The notes beneath the pieces were generated by a model. That model made no database searches. It was given only the letters and a program-made list of their open reading frames with translations, and was not told the DNA's origin. Positions 36,282-46,306 of a stretch of DNA of 64,000 bases are shown here, piece by piece. The DNA lies in the NCBI RefSeq assembly GCF_005280655.1, contig NZ_CP040058.1, positions 2,766,001 to 2,830,000 of the forward strand, written 5' to 3'. The translations under genes and the position numbers were made by a program. This stretch comes from Anaerostipes rhamnosivorans (GTDB taxonomy: Bacteria; Bacillota; Clostridia; Lachnospirales; Lachnospiraceae). How positions within the stretch are numbered: position 1 is the stretch's first letter; each line of letters begins with the position of its first letter.

Positions 36282-37510
36282 TTTCTTCCTCCATATAAAT
36301 TTTTTACCTTACCAGCTAAATAAAAAGAGCCGATGCAAAAGCAGAGAATTCCCTCCTCCGTCTTTTGGATCATCGTTTTATATGCCTTTAAGAAATCGCC
36401 ATCCGGCACTTCCCGGTTCTTGACCGGGACCTTAAGAATTCCTTCCAGATTGTTAACTTCCCTGAGAAGCTTTAAGATCCCCTCCTCTTCCTGTCTGTGG
36501 GAAGGGGCGAATACAATGAACTTCCTCTGGGGAAAGTAATCGTTTAACGTACGGCAGAATGCCTCGGCCGCTTGGAGATTATGTCCTCCGTCAATGTAGA
36601 TCCCAGGACCTACTTCCTCCATCCTGCCTGCCAGAGAAACCGTGGCAAGCCCCTGGAATACATCCTGCTTTTTTATCTCTGGAAACAGCCGACGGACTGC
36701 CGCTGCCGCAAGCGCGGCATTATCATACTGAAAATCTCCCAAAAGGCCTAATTTCAGGCATTTACTCTTTTTATCATACGCACTCTTTTTAAAAAAATCA
36801 ATATAATCACTGCTTTTTTCGGAAAAAATAAGATTATCTTTCGAAATTGTTATGGATTCCGATTTCTGCCGCTCTGCCTCTGCCCGGAAGATTTCCATAA
36901 CTTCCGTTCTCTGCTCTAGAAAGACCACCGGCACTCCCGGTTTTATGATCCCTGCTTTTTCTCCGGCGATCAATTCCAGAGTGTCTCCCAGGAACTCCTG
37001 GTGGTCAAGGCTCACCGCAGTGAGAATCGAAACTTCAGGCGTAATTATATTGGTTGCATCGTGTCTTCCACCCATGCCTGTCTCTATAATGCACATTTCG
37101 GCTTTTTCTTCCCGGAAAAAGACCATGGACATCAAAAACAGGAATTCAAAGAAAGAGGGATGTGCTGCCCCTTTCTTCACGGCCTGGCTGACGGCTTCTT
37201 TTACTGCCGTAAAGACTTCTGCAAATCTTATTTTGGAAATCTCTCTGCCGCCGAGCTGTATTCTCTCTTCTATGCGGACTAAATGCGGGGAAGTAAACCG
37301 TCCGGTTTTGATCCCTGCACTTGTGAGAATGGAATCCAGGAAGGCACAGACAGAACCCTTACCGTTTGTCCCTGCCACATGAATAAAGGACAGCTCCTTC
37401 TCCGGGTTTCCCAAAACATCCAGAATCCATTGTACATTGGATAAGGCTGTTTTTTTAGCGAAACCCGTCACATGATCCAAATAATTTCTTGCTTCTTCAT
37501 AATCCGCCAT
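36278..37510 (-). CDS. folC: folylpolyglutamate synthase / dihydrofolate synthase
   Basis: 410-residue Mur-ligase-family enzyme adding glutamates to folates. ATP loop HVAGTNGKGSVCAFLD, then FTSPHLVRIEERI and MGGRHDATNI are diagnostic. MADYEEARNYLDHV at ATG 37510 matches the family start; a TTG at 37531 has a better-spaced AGGAGAGG site but extends into valS. The ATG is one base after the valS stop, suggesting coupled translation. Confidence 0.93.
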   Translation of the reverse strand: MADYEEARNYLDHVTGFAKKTALSNVQWILDVLGNPEKELSFIHVAGTNGKGSVCAFLDSILTSAGIKTGRFTSPHLVRIEERIQLGGREISKIRFAEVFTAVKEAVSQAVKKGAAHPSFFEFLFLMSMVFFREEKAEMCIIETGMGGRHDATNIITPEVSILTAVSLDHQEFLGDTLELIAGEKAGIIKPGVPVVFLEQRTEVMEIFRAEAERQKSESITISKDNLIFSEKSSDYIDFFKKSAYDKKSKCLKLGLLGDFQYDNAALAAAAVRRLFPEIKKQDVFQGLATVSLAGRMEEVGPGIYIDGGHNLQAAEAFCRTLNDYFPQRKFIVFAPSHRQEEEGILKLLREVNNLEGILKVPVKNREVPDGDFLKAYKTMIQKTEEGILCFCIGSFYLAGKVKNLYGGRK

Positions 37511-37511
37511 G

Positions 37512-40151
37512 TTATTGCGCAAGCTGATCAAGCCTCTCCTCTACCTTATCCAGCATCTGGCGGTATTTTGAGAGTTTTTCTTTTTCTTCTTCCACCTTCT
37601 GGGCCGGAGCTTTGCTTAAGAATCTTTCATTCCCCAACATTCCTTCACATCTCTTAATCTCTCCGCCTAATTTCTTCTGTTCCTTTTTCAGGCGTTCAAT
37701 TTCTTTGTCAATATCCACAAGCTCCGCAAACGGCATGTAGATCTCTGCGTCCGGTACAACTGTGGACACCGCATCCTCTGAAATTCCTTCTTTATCTGCC
37801 TGAACCAGGACCTCACTGGCATAGCCAAGTGTTCCGAAGAAAACCCTGCCCTGTTCAAAAATATCCCTTACTTCCTGTTTCTCAGAAACAACAAATACTT
37901 TTGCTTTCTTCTTTGGAGAAACATTCATCTCAGCGCGGATGTTTCTGATGCCTCTCACTGCTTCCTTCATCAACTCCACTGCTGCCTCTTCCTGGGCAAA
38001 GCTGTATTCTTCCCTGTATTCCGGCCAGGCTGCCAGCATAATGGATTCTTCCCCTGTCAGGTTGCAGTAGATCTCCTCCGTGATAAACGGCATGAACGGA
38101 TGGAGCAGCTTCAGAGATTCTGAAAGAACTTTTTTCAAAGTCCACAATGCTGCCGCTTTGGTGGTATCTTCGTCATTATAGAGACGCGGTTTTACCATCT
38201 CAATATACCAGTCACAGAATTCTTCCCATATAAAGTCGTTGAGCTTTTGAACAGCAATTCCAAGCTCATATTTGTCCATATTGTCGGTCACATCTTTTGC
38301 CAGCGTATTAAATTTGGATAAGATCCAGCGGTCCGCCTGGGTCAGGTCACAAAGCTCCACATGGGAGAAATCTGCCTGCTCGAAGTTCATCATCATGAAA
38401 CGAGAGGCATTCCATACCTTATTTGCAAAATTACGGCTGGCTTCTACCCTCTCCATATAGAACCGCATGTCATTTCCAGGGGCATTTCCGGTAACTAGAG
38501 TAAATCTCAGCGCATCTGCACCATACTGTCCGATGACCTCAAGAGGATCGATGCCGTTGCCCAGGGATTTGCTCATCTTGCGTCCTTTGTCGTCTCTTAC
38601 TAGTCCGTGGATCAGCACTGTGTCAAACGGCGCTTTTCCTGTGTGTTCATATCCTGAGAATACCATACGCACAACCCAGAAGAAAATGATATCGTATCCG
38701 GTCACAAGTACATTGGTCGGATAAAAGTAGTCAAGTTCTTCCGTCTGCTCCGGCCATCCGAGAACAGAGAAAGGCCACAGAGCGGAGCTGAACCATGTAT
38801 CCAGGGTATCCTCATCCTGAGTAAAATGGGTACATCCGCATTTTGGGCATACCGACGGTTTCTCTTTTGCCACCACGGTCTCACCGCACTCGTCACAGTA
38901 ATAAGCCGGAATCCGGTGTCCCCACCAAAGCTGCCTGGAAATACACCAGTCACGGATGTTCTCCAGCCAATGAAGATAGGTCTTTGTGTAGCGCTCCGGC
39001 ACAAACTTGACATCTCCGTTTTTCACAGCTTCAATGGCTGGTTTTGCAAGTTCGTCCATCTTTACAAACCACTGTGGTTTTACCATAGGTTCAATAGTAG
39101 ATTTACAGCGGTCATGTGTACCCACGTTGTGTTCATGGTCTTTGATCTTTACCAAGTATCCCTGTTCTTCCAGATCTTTTACAATGGCTTTTCTCGCCTC
39201 GTAGCGCTCCATTCCCTCATATCTGCCGCCGCTTTCATTGATAGTGGCATCGTCGTTCATCACGTTAATCACAGGAAGATCATGGCGTTTCCCTACTTCA
39301 AAGTCATTGGGATCATGGGCCGGTGTGATCTTTACAGCCCCGGTGCCGAACTCTTTGTCTACATATTCATCTGCCACGACTGGAATCTGGCGCCCGCACA
39401 GCGGAAGTTCCAGCATTTTTCCGACCAGACCTGCATATCTGTCATCATCCGGGTGGACAGCCACAGCCGTATCCCCCAGCATTGTCTCAGGACGGGTGGT
39501 GGCAATCTCCAAATAATCATCAGTTCCTGCCACCGGATATTTGATATGCCAGAAATGGCCTGCCTGATCTATATGCTCTACTTCCGCATCAGAGATGGAA
39601 GTATGGCACACCGGACACCAGTTGATGATCCTGGATCCCTTGTAAATATATCCTTTTTCATATAACTTGATAAAGACCTCTTCCACCGCTTTGGAACAGC
39701 CCTCATCCATGGTAAAACGTTCTCTCTCCCAGTCACAGGCAGAACCCAGCTTCTTTAACTGGCTGACAATGGTGCCGCCGTATTCTTCCTTCCACTCCCA
39801 GGCTCTCTCAAGGAACTTTTCCCGGCCCAGATCTTCTTTTTCAATGCCTTCCTCTTTCAGGGCCTCGATAATCTTCACTTCCGTGGCGATGCTGGCGTGA
39901 TCGGTTCCCGGCTGCCAAAGTGTATTGTATCCCTGCATTTTTTTAAAGCGGATCAAAATATCCTGCATAGTCTCATCCAGAGCGTGTCCCATATGCAGTT
40001 TTCCTGTTATATTTGGAGGCGGGATCACGATCGTAAACGGTTTCTTGCTGTGATCGACTTTCGCGTGAAAATATTTGTTGTCCAGCCACTTTTGATATAG
40101 CCTGTCTTCAATCTCAGACGGGTTATATGTCTTTTCCAATTCTTTACTCAT
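37512..40151 (-). CDS. valS: valyl-tRNA synthetase
   Basis: 879-residue class I synthetase: HIGH-like [20 protein letters not shown] in [10 protein letters not shown], editing domain in the middle, and the C-terminal ValS coiled-coil arm ([19 protein letters not shown]). No T-box leader is seen in the 36-base gap upstream, consistent with expression from the upstream unit. AGGAGAT precedes the ATG. Confidence 0.97.
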   Translation of the reverse strand: MSKELEKTYNPSEIEDRLYQKWLDNKYFHAKVDHSKKPFTIVIPPPNITGKLHMGHALDETMQDILIRFKKMQGYNTLWQPGTDHASIATEVKIIEALKEEGIEKEDLGREKFLERAWEWKEEYGGTIVSQLKKLGSACDWERERFTMDEGCSKAVEEVFIKLYEKGYIYKGSRIINWCPVCHTSISDAEVEHIDQAGHFWHIKYPVAGTDDYLEIATTRPETMLGDTAVAVHPDDDRYAGLVGKMLELPLCGRQIPVVADEYVDKEFGTGAVKITPAHDPNDFEVGKRHDLPVINVMNDDATINESGGRYEGMERYEARKAIVKDLEEQGYLVKIKDHEHNVGTHDRCKSTIEPMVKPQWFVKMDELAKPAIEAVKNGDVKFVPERYTKTYLHWLENIRDWCISRQLWWGHRIPAYYCDECGETVVAKEKPSVCPKCGCTHFTQDEDTLDTWFSSALWPFSVLGWPEQTEELDYFYPTNVLVTGYDIIFFWVVRMVFSGYEHTGKAPFDTVLIHGLVRDDKGRKMSKSLGNGIDPLEVIGQYGADALRFTLVTGNAPGNDMRFYMERVEASRNFANKVWNASRFMMMNFEQADFSHVELCDLTQADRWILSKFNTLAKDVTDNMDKYELGIAVQKLNDFIWEEFCDWYIEMVKPRLYNDEDTTKAAALWTLKKVLSESLKLLHPFMPFITEEIYCNLTGEESIMLAAWPEYREEYSFAQEEAAVELMKEAVRGIRNIRAEMNVSPKKKAKVFVVSEKQEVRDIFEQGRVFFGTLGYASEVLVQADKEGISEDAVSTVVPDAEIYMPFAELVDIDKEIERLKKEQKKLGGEIKRCEGMLGNERFLSKAPAQKVEEEKEKLSKYRQMLDKVEERLDQLAQ

Positions 40152-40187
40152 CTTATATCTCCTACTCTATTTTAATCTTATGATCCT

Positions 40188-41183
40188 CTAAGCTAATAGA
40201 TTGTTGCGGATGGCCCGCTCATGCTGTACCATTGCCTGCTCACAGATGATCTGCCTGCGTGACAGCCATTCCATACGGTTGATCCTTTTTGGTATATCAT
40301 AAATCGCTTTCGGGTAATAACACCACGCCTTGGGCGCGCGCATCCCGCACTTTTCCATGGCCGAAACAAAGGATGCCCTCTGGACCATGAGTTCTTCACT
40401 GCAATTTAATTCCGCTGCAACTTTAGCACAAAATTCAAATAATTTCCACTGTTCTTCTGAAATATATCCAAACAGCACCTGATATTTTTCCTGGCAGAAC
40501 TCCAGGTCATTGACAATTGTATCATATTCCGACTGAAGGCGCCGGACGGAAGTCTCTTTATGGCTTCTGACCATCTGGTACATCTTCTTTCTGTCCGCCG
40601 CTTTGTGCTGCCTGGCCCTCAGTATGAGAAGAATCATCACAGCACCCAACACTGCCACAGCCACAGGCCACAGGGAAACCGTCAGCGCAATCTCAAAATA
40701 CAAAACCGCTGCCGCACAGAGACCTGCCCCGGTCAGTGCCATGACCAGCATAGAAATGAAATACGCTCTCCGGTTGATGAACTTTCCGTGAAACTCCTTC
40801 TCTTTCTTTTTAAGTTCCACTTCTTCCTCTCCCTGAGCCGAAATTTCTTTTTCTATCTGCTTTTTTTCCCCTTCCAAGGAATGGATACGGGATAGGCCCT
40901 GCCTGATCTCTTCCTCCCTTTCCCAAAGAGGGAAGAACTCCTCATCGGAGACTCGTCCGCCTGCGGAATCATAAAATATCCTGGCAAAGATCCGGTTGTA
41001 TTTCCTGGACTCTTCCTCCAGAAGTCTCGCTTCCTCATCTGAAAGTCTCTCCATGGCCTCGATATCTTCCTTCTGCTCCAGAATATAAGATATCTCATCT
41101 TCATACATTTCCACAAAACGCTGGTTTAATTCCATCCGTTTTTTCTGATATTCAATTTCAGACAATCTCTCTTCTGTACTCAT
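40188..41183 (-). CDS. membrane coiled-coil protein, last of a four-gene overlapping set
   Basis: 331 residues: charged N-terminal coiled coil to about 138, two membrane helices (141-162 and 167-189) forming a hairpin, then a helical cytoplasmic tail with a tyrosine-rich end. No known domain. Its start overlaps the TPR-like gene by 26 bases. It probably anchors the product set to the membrane. Function unknown. Confidence 0.75.
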   Translation of the reverse strand: MSTEERLSEIEYQKKRMELNQRFVEMYEDEISYILEQKEDIEAMERLSDEEARLLEEESRKYNRIFARIFYDSAGGRVSDEEFFPLWEREEEIRQGLSRIHSLEGEKKQIEKEISAQGEEEVELKKKEKEFHGKFINRRAYFISMLVMALTGAGLCAAAVLYFEIALTVSLWPVAVAVLGAVMILLILRARQHKAADRKKMYQMVRSHKETSVRRLQSEYDTIVNDLEFCQEKYQVLFGYISEEQWKLFEFCAKVAAELNCSEELMVQRASFVSAMEKCGMRAPKAWCYYPKAIYDIPKRINRMEWLSRRQIICEQAMVQHERAIRNNLLA

Positions 41184-41958
41184 TTTTCCACCGTTCCAGC
41201 ATGGACCAGGTCAGTCTTCTGGTCATCAGGTCATCGGGTTTCTTTCTGTGATAATCAATCTTTTTTAATGCGTGGGATTCTTCGCCACCGTTCAGTTTCT
41301 CTTCCATACCGGAGATATTTTCATAAATCTCTTTTAATTGTTCCTCCGTAAACGACAGCGCTCTTCCGTCTTCTAAAAACTTTTGGTGGTCCCCCTGCAT
41401 ATAGGAAACAATAAAATATGCTTCCTGGCACTTTTTATGATCCCCAAGGCGGCAGCTTTTTTGAAAAAATTCTTTGGCCTCCTGAAACCGGAACATCCGG
41501 GTCAGGCAGAGTCCTATATGATACAGAACCTCCTGCTGTTCTTTCTGCTTCAGCTGCAGCAGTCCTGATAGTGTCTTATGATATGCATGGTACGCACTCA
41601 GATATTTGCAATGTTTAAGATACAAATCGCCAAGCATCTTTTGTTTGCGCACGGAGGAGTAAAGATAGGCCGTCCGCATCTGCTGAATGAGCATCCTCTG
41701 CTCCGGCTCCGTGAAATAATTCCGATAACCGATGATCTGCTCCAGCTGCTTTTTTGTCTCTTCCTGCTCAGAGAGGGTCAGCCCAAGCTCCTCCTCTATC
41801 CATAGTTTCATCCCTTTTGGGATTCCCTCCACCAAAAAATATAAATACTGTCCGGAAATAATATAGCACAATTCTTCATAGGAGGAAATGGTCTGCCCAA
41901 AGGAATTTAGCGTATAAGGCCTTCTGATCTCATCCGTCTCACACAATACCATTCTCAC
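41158..41958 (-). CDS. TPR-like helical protein in the Hsp70-like operon
   Basis: 266 residues. Central helical repeats (MLGDLYLKHCKYLSAYHAYH, then GLCLTRMFRFQEAKEFFQKS) fit a TPR fold. Start GTG 41958 shares GTGA with the stop of the preceding gene and has AGGAGG at proper distance; the ATG two codons on is possible. Acts presumably as a partner-binding subunit. Function unknown. Confidence 0.75.
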   Translation of the reverse strand: MRMVLCETDEIRRPYTLNSFGQTISSYEELCYIISGQYLYFLVEGIPKGMKLWIEEELGLTLSEQEETKKQLEQIIGYRNYFTEPEQRMLIQQMRTAYLYSSVRKQKMLGDLYLKHCKYLSAYHAYHKTLSGLLQLKQKEQQEVLYHIGLCLTRMFRFQEAKEFFQKSCRLGDHKKCQEAYFIVSYMQGDHQKFLEDGRALSFTEEQLKEIYENISGMEEKLNGGEESHALKKIDYHRKKPDDLMTRRLTWSMLERWKNEYRREIV

Positions 41959-43007
41959 GGCTGTCCCCTCCTTTCCCATGATAACACCTGTTGAAACACC
42001 TGATAGGTGGGAGGAAATAAGGTTCCGAAACCAAGATCCGTGATCTTGACCCTGCACTTTGTCTCCCCGATACACTCAGCTTCGATCTTAAGCTTTGTCG
42101 CTCGTCCCTCCCTTTTGACCAGTCCTTTCAGCGGCACCAAAAAGCGCATCCTGTCACCTTTCCCGGGGAACAGCGGCTTGATCTCCACTGGGACAGAAGC
42201 CGCTGCATCGATCAGTACGGTCACACTGCCACGGCTCTCAAACCACGGGCGCCCTCCTTTTACCAGCGGTAAAAATTCTTCTTTTCCATGGTTCCATGCC
42301 ATGATGCCGACCTGGTACATCATGACCGTGTCCGTGAGAATCACAGCCGAATCAATGTCCGCAACATTTTTTCTTCCTAAGAGATAAATGGCTCCTGTGG
42401 CATAAACATGGTTTCCCATGAACACACGCCGCCCGGCGCACAGCTTTGTGGCGGCATTTTTAAGCCATCCGCTGTCAAAACCCTGGCCGCACAGATAAAC
42501 AAGAGATGTGACTTCCGCAGCCATGGCCTGCATGGCAGCATTCTCAAATGCCATATCCTTCTGGTGCGGCAGGCGCGTATTTCTCATAAAGGCAGAGTAG
42601 TCCTCCCTCTCTACCAGCATCTGCCCGTCCTGTTTTTTTACCATATAGTAATACAACTGTCCCTGCAATGAATAGTCAAACAGTCCCACAGCTCCCTGTT
42701 TCAGCTGCTCTTGCCGTTCTCTGGCCAGACCCAGGAAGGCTTCCTCTTTTGTAAACAGCTTCAGCTGATCCTCTGTTACCCCCAATTCCTTTCGCAGCTC
42801 TGCGGCCTTGGAGGTTATATCTTCCTCTGCTGTCTCCAGAATAATACCCAGGTACAGATTGGCCGTATCCGGATGCCTTCCCGCCTCTGTCCTCACATAG
42901 TCTGTCCAGTCACCGGAAAGCCTTGCCGGCTCCTCCTCCACGACCTGCCCATCCACAACGGAGCACTGATATATCATTCCTTGTTCTATCTGTATTCCTA
43001 TTTTCAT
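41955..43007 (-). CDS. degenerate Hsp70/actin-fold protein
   Basis: 350 residues. The N-terminal IGIQIEQG and GLFDYSLQG (105-113) resemble phosphate loops of the actin/Hsp70 fold; VYLCGQGFDSGWL (170-182) and HVYATGAIYL resemble the adenosine segment. The C-terminal 110 residues (YQVGIMAWNHGKEEFLPLVK, then KCRVKITDLGFGT) look like an Hsp70 substrate-binding beta sandwich. Many canonical residues are missing, so ATPase activity is uncertain. This is pattern-based inference. ATGA overlap with the upstream gene shows coupling. Confidence 0.65.
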   Translation of the reverse strand: MKIGIQIEQGMIYQCSVVDGQVVEEEPARLSGDWTDYVRTEAGRHPDTANLYLGIILETAEEDITSKAAELRKELGVTEDQLKLFTKEEAFLGLARERQEQLKQGAVGLFDYSLQGQLYYYMVKKQDGQMLVEREDYSAFMRNTRLPHQKDMAFENAAMQAMAAEVTSLVYLCGQGFDSGWLKNAATKLCAGRRVFMGNHVYATGAIYLLGRKNVADIDSAVILTDTVMMYQVGIMAWNHGKEEFLPLVKGGRPWFESRGSVTVLIDAAASVPVEIKPLFPGKGDRMRFLVPLKGLVKREGRATKLKIEAECIGETKCRVKITDLGFGTLFPPTYQVFQQVLSWERRGQP

Positions 43008-46000
43008 CCTTGATCCTCTGTCATAGGACGGATCAGATCCGTCATTGCTTTTTCATATGCGTAGATCTCCATTTCCATGGCCACGCTCTCTCTCTGTTTT
43101 TCCCTCAGCATATGGTTCAGCTGATAAAATCTGCCTTTCTGGTTCTCCCCGGAGTGGTCAAGAAAGACAATATCTTTTCTCCTGCGTCTCTCCTCCCCGG
43201 GAGCGGTCACATAATAATCTGCCGTCTCATCGGCAAAAATCAGCACCTGGGCTGCATAGTATCCCGGAAGCAGCTCCCGCATGGGGATCTCCCTGGCCGG
43301 GTCCGATTTATTCTCCGCATAGTGAAACACCATGCTGCTATCCTTTTCTCCCTGGTAGACCACATAAGTGTAGGTAAAACACTCATACGGAAGTGGGATC
43401 TCTTCCTTAAACTGCAGCAGCACCGGCAGGATGGAATGGCGGTCCTCCTGGGATTCAATAATCTTTGTGATCCTTGTTTTCTGTTCCTTTGTTAAGTCTT
43501 TATCCTTATAATAATCCAGATAAGCCCACTGCCAGATGAGCTTTTGGTTCCCCTGATCTAAAAGTCTTCCAAGCAGAGGATAAAAGTCATCTGAAAGCTG
43601 TCTTTTGCCTTCATAAGACAGGCAGACAAACTGGTCCGTCAGTCTCTTCAGCAGTTTCCTGTCCTTTGCGTCCTGCCCGGCATAAGCCAAGAAGACCGGG
43701 ACCTCTTCCCATCCGGCACCTTGCTCAGCTGATTTCTTTAGAATATCCTCCGTGAATTCCTGATCATAGATCTTATGCTTTTCCCCCTGCTCCCAGATCT
43801 TTAGCATCTGTTGTAGATCACCTCTATAAAACCGTTCCAGATAGGCCAGGATCTCGCTGTTATAGACCTTTCCCTGAAAAACATCCAGGCTCATGTCAAG
43901 AAGTGTCTGCACTCTCTTCCTGCTCAGCGATGTAAGTTCATGGAGCACGACTTCTTTTAAGGGCTCTGGATCCATAAAATCAAACCCAAAGATCTCTATG
44001 CCCTTCATGGCTTCTTTATAGTGCCGTCCTGCGATAAAATATTCCAACATCTGCTTACAATTCTCACTGGACAAGTATTTCCACTGCACCATGGACAGTG
44101 CCTGCTCCAATTCCTCCTGCCTGCCGTGCTTCCAGTAGTAATCCAACAGCTTTTCAAAAATCTTGTGCCGGTATTCCTCTTTCAGGCTCTGACATTCCAG
44201 CACTGCCTCCACGTCCTGGATGTCCCCGGCGCTAAATTCAGCTTTTTCTTTAAATACAAGACTTTGCCGGATCAGATACGCCTCATTTCTTCTGCCCAGC
44301 CCTGCAAATACGGCTTCCTCCTGCTCCCTGGTCCACAGCCTTGAAAATGTATATTCCAATGAGAGATAACGGTTATCCTCCTGATCCAGAAAAACGACCA
44401 AAGGCTCACTGTAAACCGTAACATACACCTCCCCGCTTTCCAAGGAGACATTCTGCACCTCTTTTAATTCCTTCTGGTATATGACTGCTCTCTCCATAGC
44501 CGGGTTTTTACAGATCAGCTTCTGCTTGGCCATGATATTGGCAATGCCGGCTCTGCCCTTCATCCCTTCCAGCAGACGGTCAAAAAATGCCTGATAAAGG
44601 ATAAATAAGTTGGTATTAATCTTACTCTGGGCCAGCTGTTCCAACAGAAACTCCTCAATCTGCGGCTCAAAGGACGGAAATACAGATTCGTATTTTCTCC
44701 GGTTTTTTACTAGGTTCGCATATAGATATGCCCGTTCTCTGCTGCTTAAGCTGTTGCTGTATGAGAAATATAAAAGGACATTCTTTTCCAGATACGGATA
44801 TCTGTCTTTTGCGATAGTGCGCAGATAAGATTCCTGTAGTCCGATCATCTGGATACCTGCCTGTACTGCTTTTTTATAGTAGATATGGTAGCACTCGTCC
44901 ATACAGTTTCCCCGGATCAGCATAGAACAGACCGCCTGTAGACCTTCCTGTGTCTCTTCTTTTTGAAACGACGCAATCAGGTCCGCCAGAAGGAACTCAG
45001 AAAACCCTTTTTCCTTCAGCACAAGACTATAGATGTGCTTCTGCATACTTTTGCTGAATAAATCATGGCAGATGCCAAAATGGATGCCCTCCTGCTCAAA
45101 AGCCCCGATAGACTTGATCCTGCTGTGATCCTGGTTCCAGATGCTGGCTGCCTCAAACCACAAAAAACTGTTGCACTGCCCTGTCTCATATAGCTCTCTC
45201 ATCTTCTGAAGCTGCAGCCCTGAATCGTACGTCAGATCCTCATCCAGATAGATGAGCATCCAGAGCAGATATCCCTTCTTCTCACCTGCCTCGGGATAAA
45301 TCCCGTGGATCCGGTCCCTTGCATGTGCGATCTGATCCGGTGTCTTTAAATACAGGGCCTTCAGGTACAAAAAGTATCCAAAATAAAAAGGATCGGAATG
45401 AATCTCACTCATATTCGGCTCAAGCCGCACAAACCCTCTCTCAATGGCTTCCTCGGCCCCCTGAATGATATGACAGTGAAGAGGCAACATGGTTCTCAAT
45501 ATCTCACAGGATGCTCTTCCCTCCATCTGGCTGATCAGCCTTTTCTCATTTTCCACAAACTCCATGACATTGCATTTTCCTAGACAAAAATTCATGTAGG
45601 CTTCAAAAATCTTGTCTGAGAGGCCGGCAAGTTCTACCTCCTTGTCTCCTTCTGCGTCAAACAGGATATCTGCCTGACAGCTGCTATACGGAGTATAAAC
45701 GGTAAGAATGCTCCTGCTCTCTTCTTGCGCGTCCAAGAACATCACAGGGACTGTCAAGATCCCGTCCTGAAAATCTTCCTCTGTAAATTCTGTCTTTTCT
45801 ATGGATAAAAAGGTGGAGTCCAGATGGATCCTGCCATGGACATATCCTTGCCCTTCTTTTCGTATCCTCACATTCATAGGCTCAACGGCATTCAGTCTGC
45901 GGATCTCATATACCTCTTTTTCCGGTCGGAGTACAGCAGGCTCCTTTCCCCCGGCACAGATAAGGAATTCCTCTAAGATCTGGCCACGGTTTCTGCCGAG

Positions 46001-46141
46001 AAGCAGCTGGTGATATATTTCCTTTTCCCTGGATCCTTCCTCCAGATAATCATTTTTGAAGGCCTCAGAAAAAAAGAGGGCCTTTGCCCGCTGTTCATCT
46101 TCCTGTACGATTTGTATGAACTGCTTCATCTTCTCCGTCAT
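43004..46141 (-). CDS. very large solenoid protein (probably DUF5717 family)
   Basis: 1045 residues with no signal peptide or membrane helix. Mostly helical-repeat character, interrupted by beta-rich segments near 85-165, 575-640 and 900-980. It resembles the large Lachnospiraceae family I recall as DUF5717, whose function is undefined. First gene of the overlapping four-gene set, behind GGAGGAA. As a scaffold it could hold the Hsp70-like and TPR-like partners encoded next. No catalytic motif seen. Confidence 0.75.
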   Translation of the reverse strand: MTEKMKQFIQIVQEDEQRAKALFFSEAFKNDYLEEGSREKEIYHQLLLGRNRGQILEEFLICAGGKEPAVLRPEKEVYEIRRLNAVEPMNVRIRKEGQGYVHGRIHLDSTFLSIEKTEFTEEDFQDGILTVPVMFLDAQEESRSILTVYTPYSSCQADILFDAEGDKEVELAGLSDKIFEAYMNFCLGKCNVMEFVENEKRLISQMEGRASCEILRTMLPLHCHIIQGAEEAIERGFVRLEPNMSEIHSDPFYFGYFLYLKALYLKTPDQIAHARDRIHGIYPEAGEKKGYLLWMLIYLDEDLTYDSGLQLQKMRELYETGQCNSFLWFEAASIWNQDHSRIKSIGAFEQEGIHFGICHDLFSKSMQKHIYSLVLKEKGFSEFLLADLIASFQKEETQEGLQAVCSMLIRGNCMDECYHIYYKKAVQAGIQMIGLQESYLRTIAKDRYPYLEKNVLLYFSYSNSLSSRERAYLYANLVKNRRKYESVFPSFEPQIEEFLLEQLAQSKINTNLFILYQAFFDRLLEGMKGRAGIANIMAKQKLICKNPAMERAVIYQKELKEVQNVSLESGEVYVTVYSEPLVVFLDQEDNRYLSLEYTFSRLWTREQEEAVFAGLGRRNEAYLIRQSLVFKEKAEFSAGDIQDVEAVLECQSLKEEYRHKIFEKLLDYYWKHGRQEELEQALSMVQWKYLSSENCKQMLEYFIAGRHYKEAMKGIEIFGFDFMDPEPLKEVVLHELTSLSRKRVQTLLDMSLDVFQGKVYNSEILAYLERFYRGDLQQMLKIWEQGEKHKIYDQEFTEDILKKSAEQGAGWEEVPVFLAYAGQDAKDRKLLKRLTDQFVCLSYEGKRQLSDDFYPLLGRLLDQGNQKLIWQWAYLDYYKDKDLTKEQKTRITKIIESQEDRHSILPVLLQFKEEIPLPYECFTYTYVVYQGEKDSSMVFHYAENKSDPAREIPMRELLPGYYAAQVLIFADETADYYVTAPGEERRRRKDIVFLDHSGENQKGRFYQLNHMLREKQRESVAMEMEIYAYEKAMTDLIRPMTEDQG

Positions 46142-46235
46142 GGGTTCCTCCGATTTTCCACTGGTGGTCTCAGGGTATTTGGTCTATAATGGACTATAAT
46201 CTGATCATTGTTATTAAACGTTGTAATCTGACTGC

Positions 46236-46269
46236 AGGGTCGGACCCTACACCGTAATATTATAGCAAA
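46236..46269 (-). promoter_or_regulatory. extended -10 promoter and palindrome upstream of the four-gene set
   Basis: On the minus strand TGCTATAAT places a -10 box at 46264-46259; 12 bases further on lies AGGGTC-G-GACCCT (46236-46248), a perfect odd-centred palindrome just after the predicted start, positioned like an operator. Two plus-strand TATAAT sequences (46182 and 46194 region) could serve the aminotransferase gene, so this is a divergent control region. Confidence 0.5.
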
Positions 46270-46306
46270 CTTCGACAAAATAGAAAAGATAAAGAAAGGT
46301 GAAACT

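Noticed and set aside
40152..40187. T-box riboswitch before valS
   Set aside because: The gap is only 36 bases with no specifier loop or antiterminator; valS is an internal gene of a longer unit.
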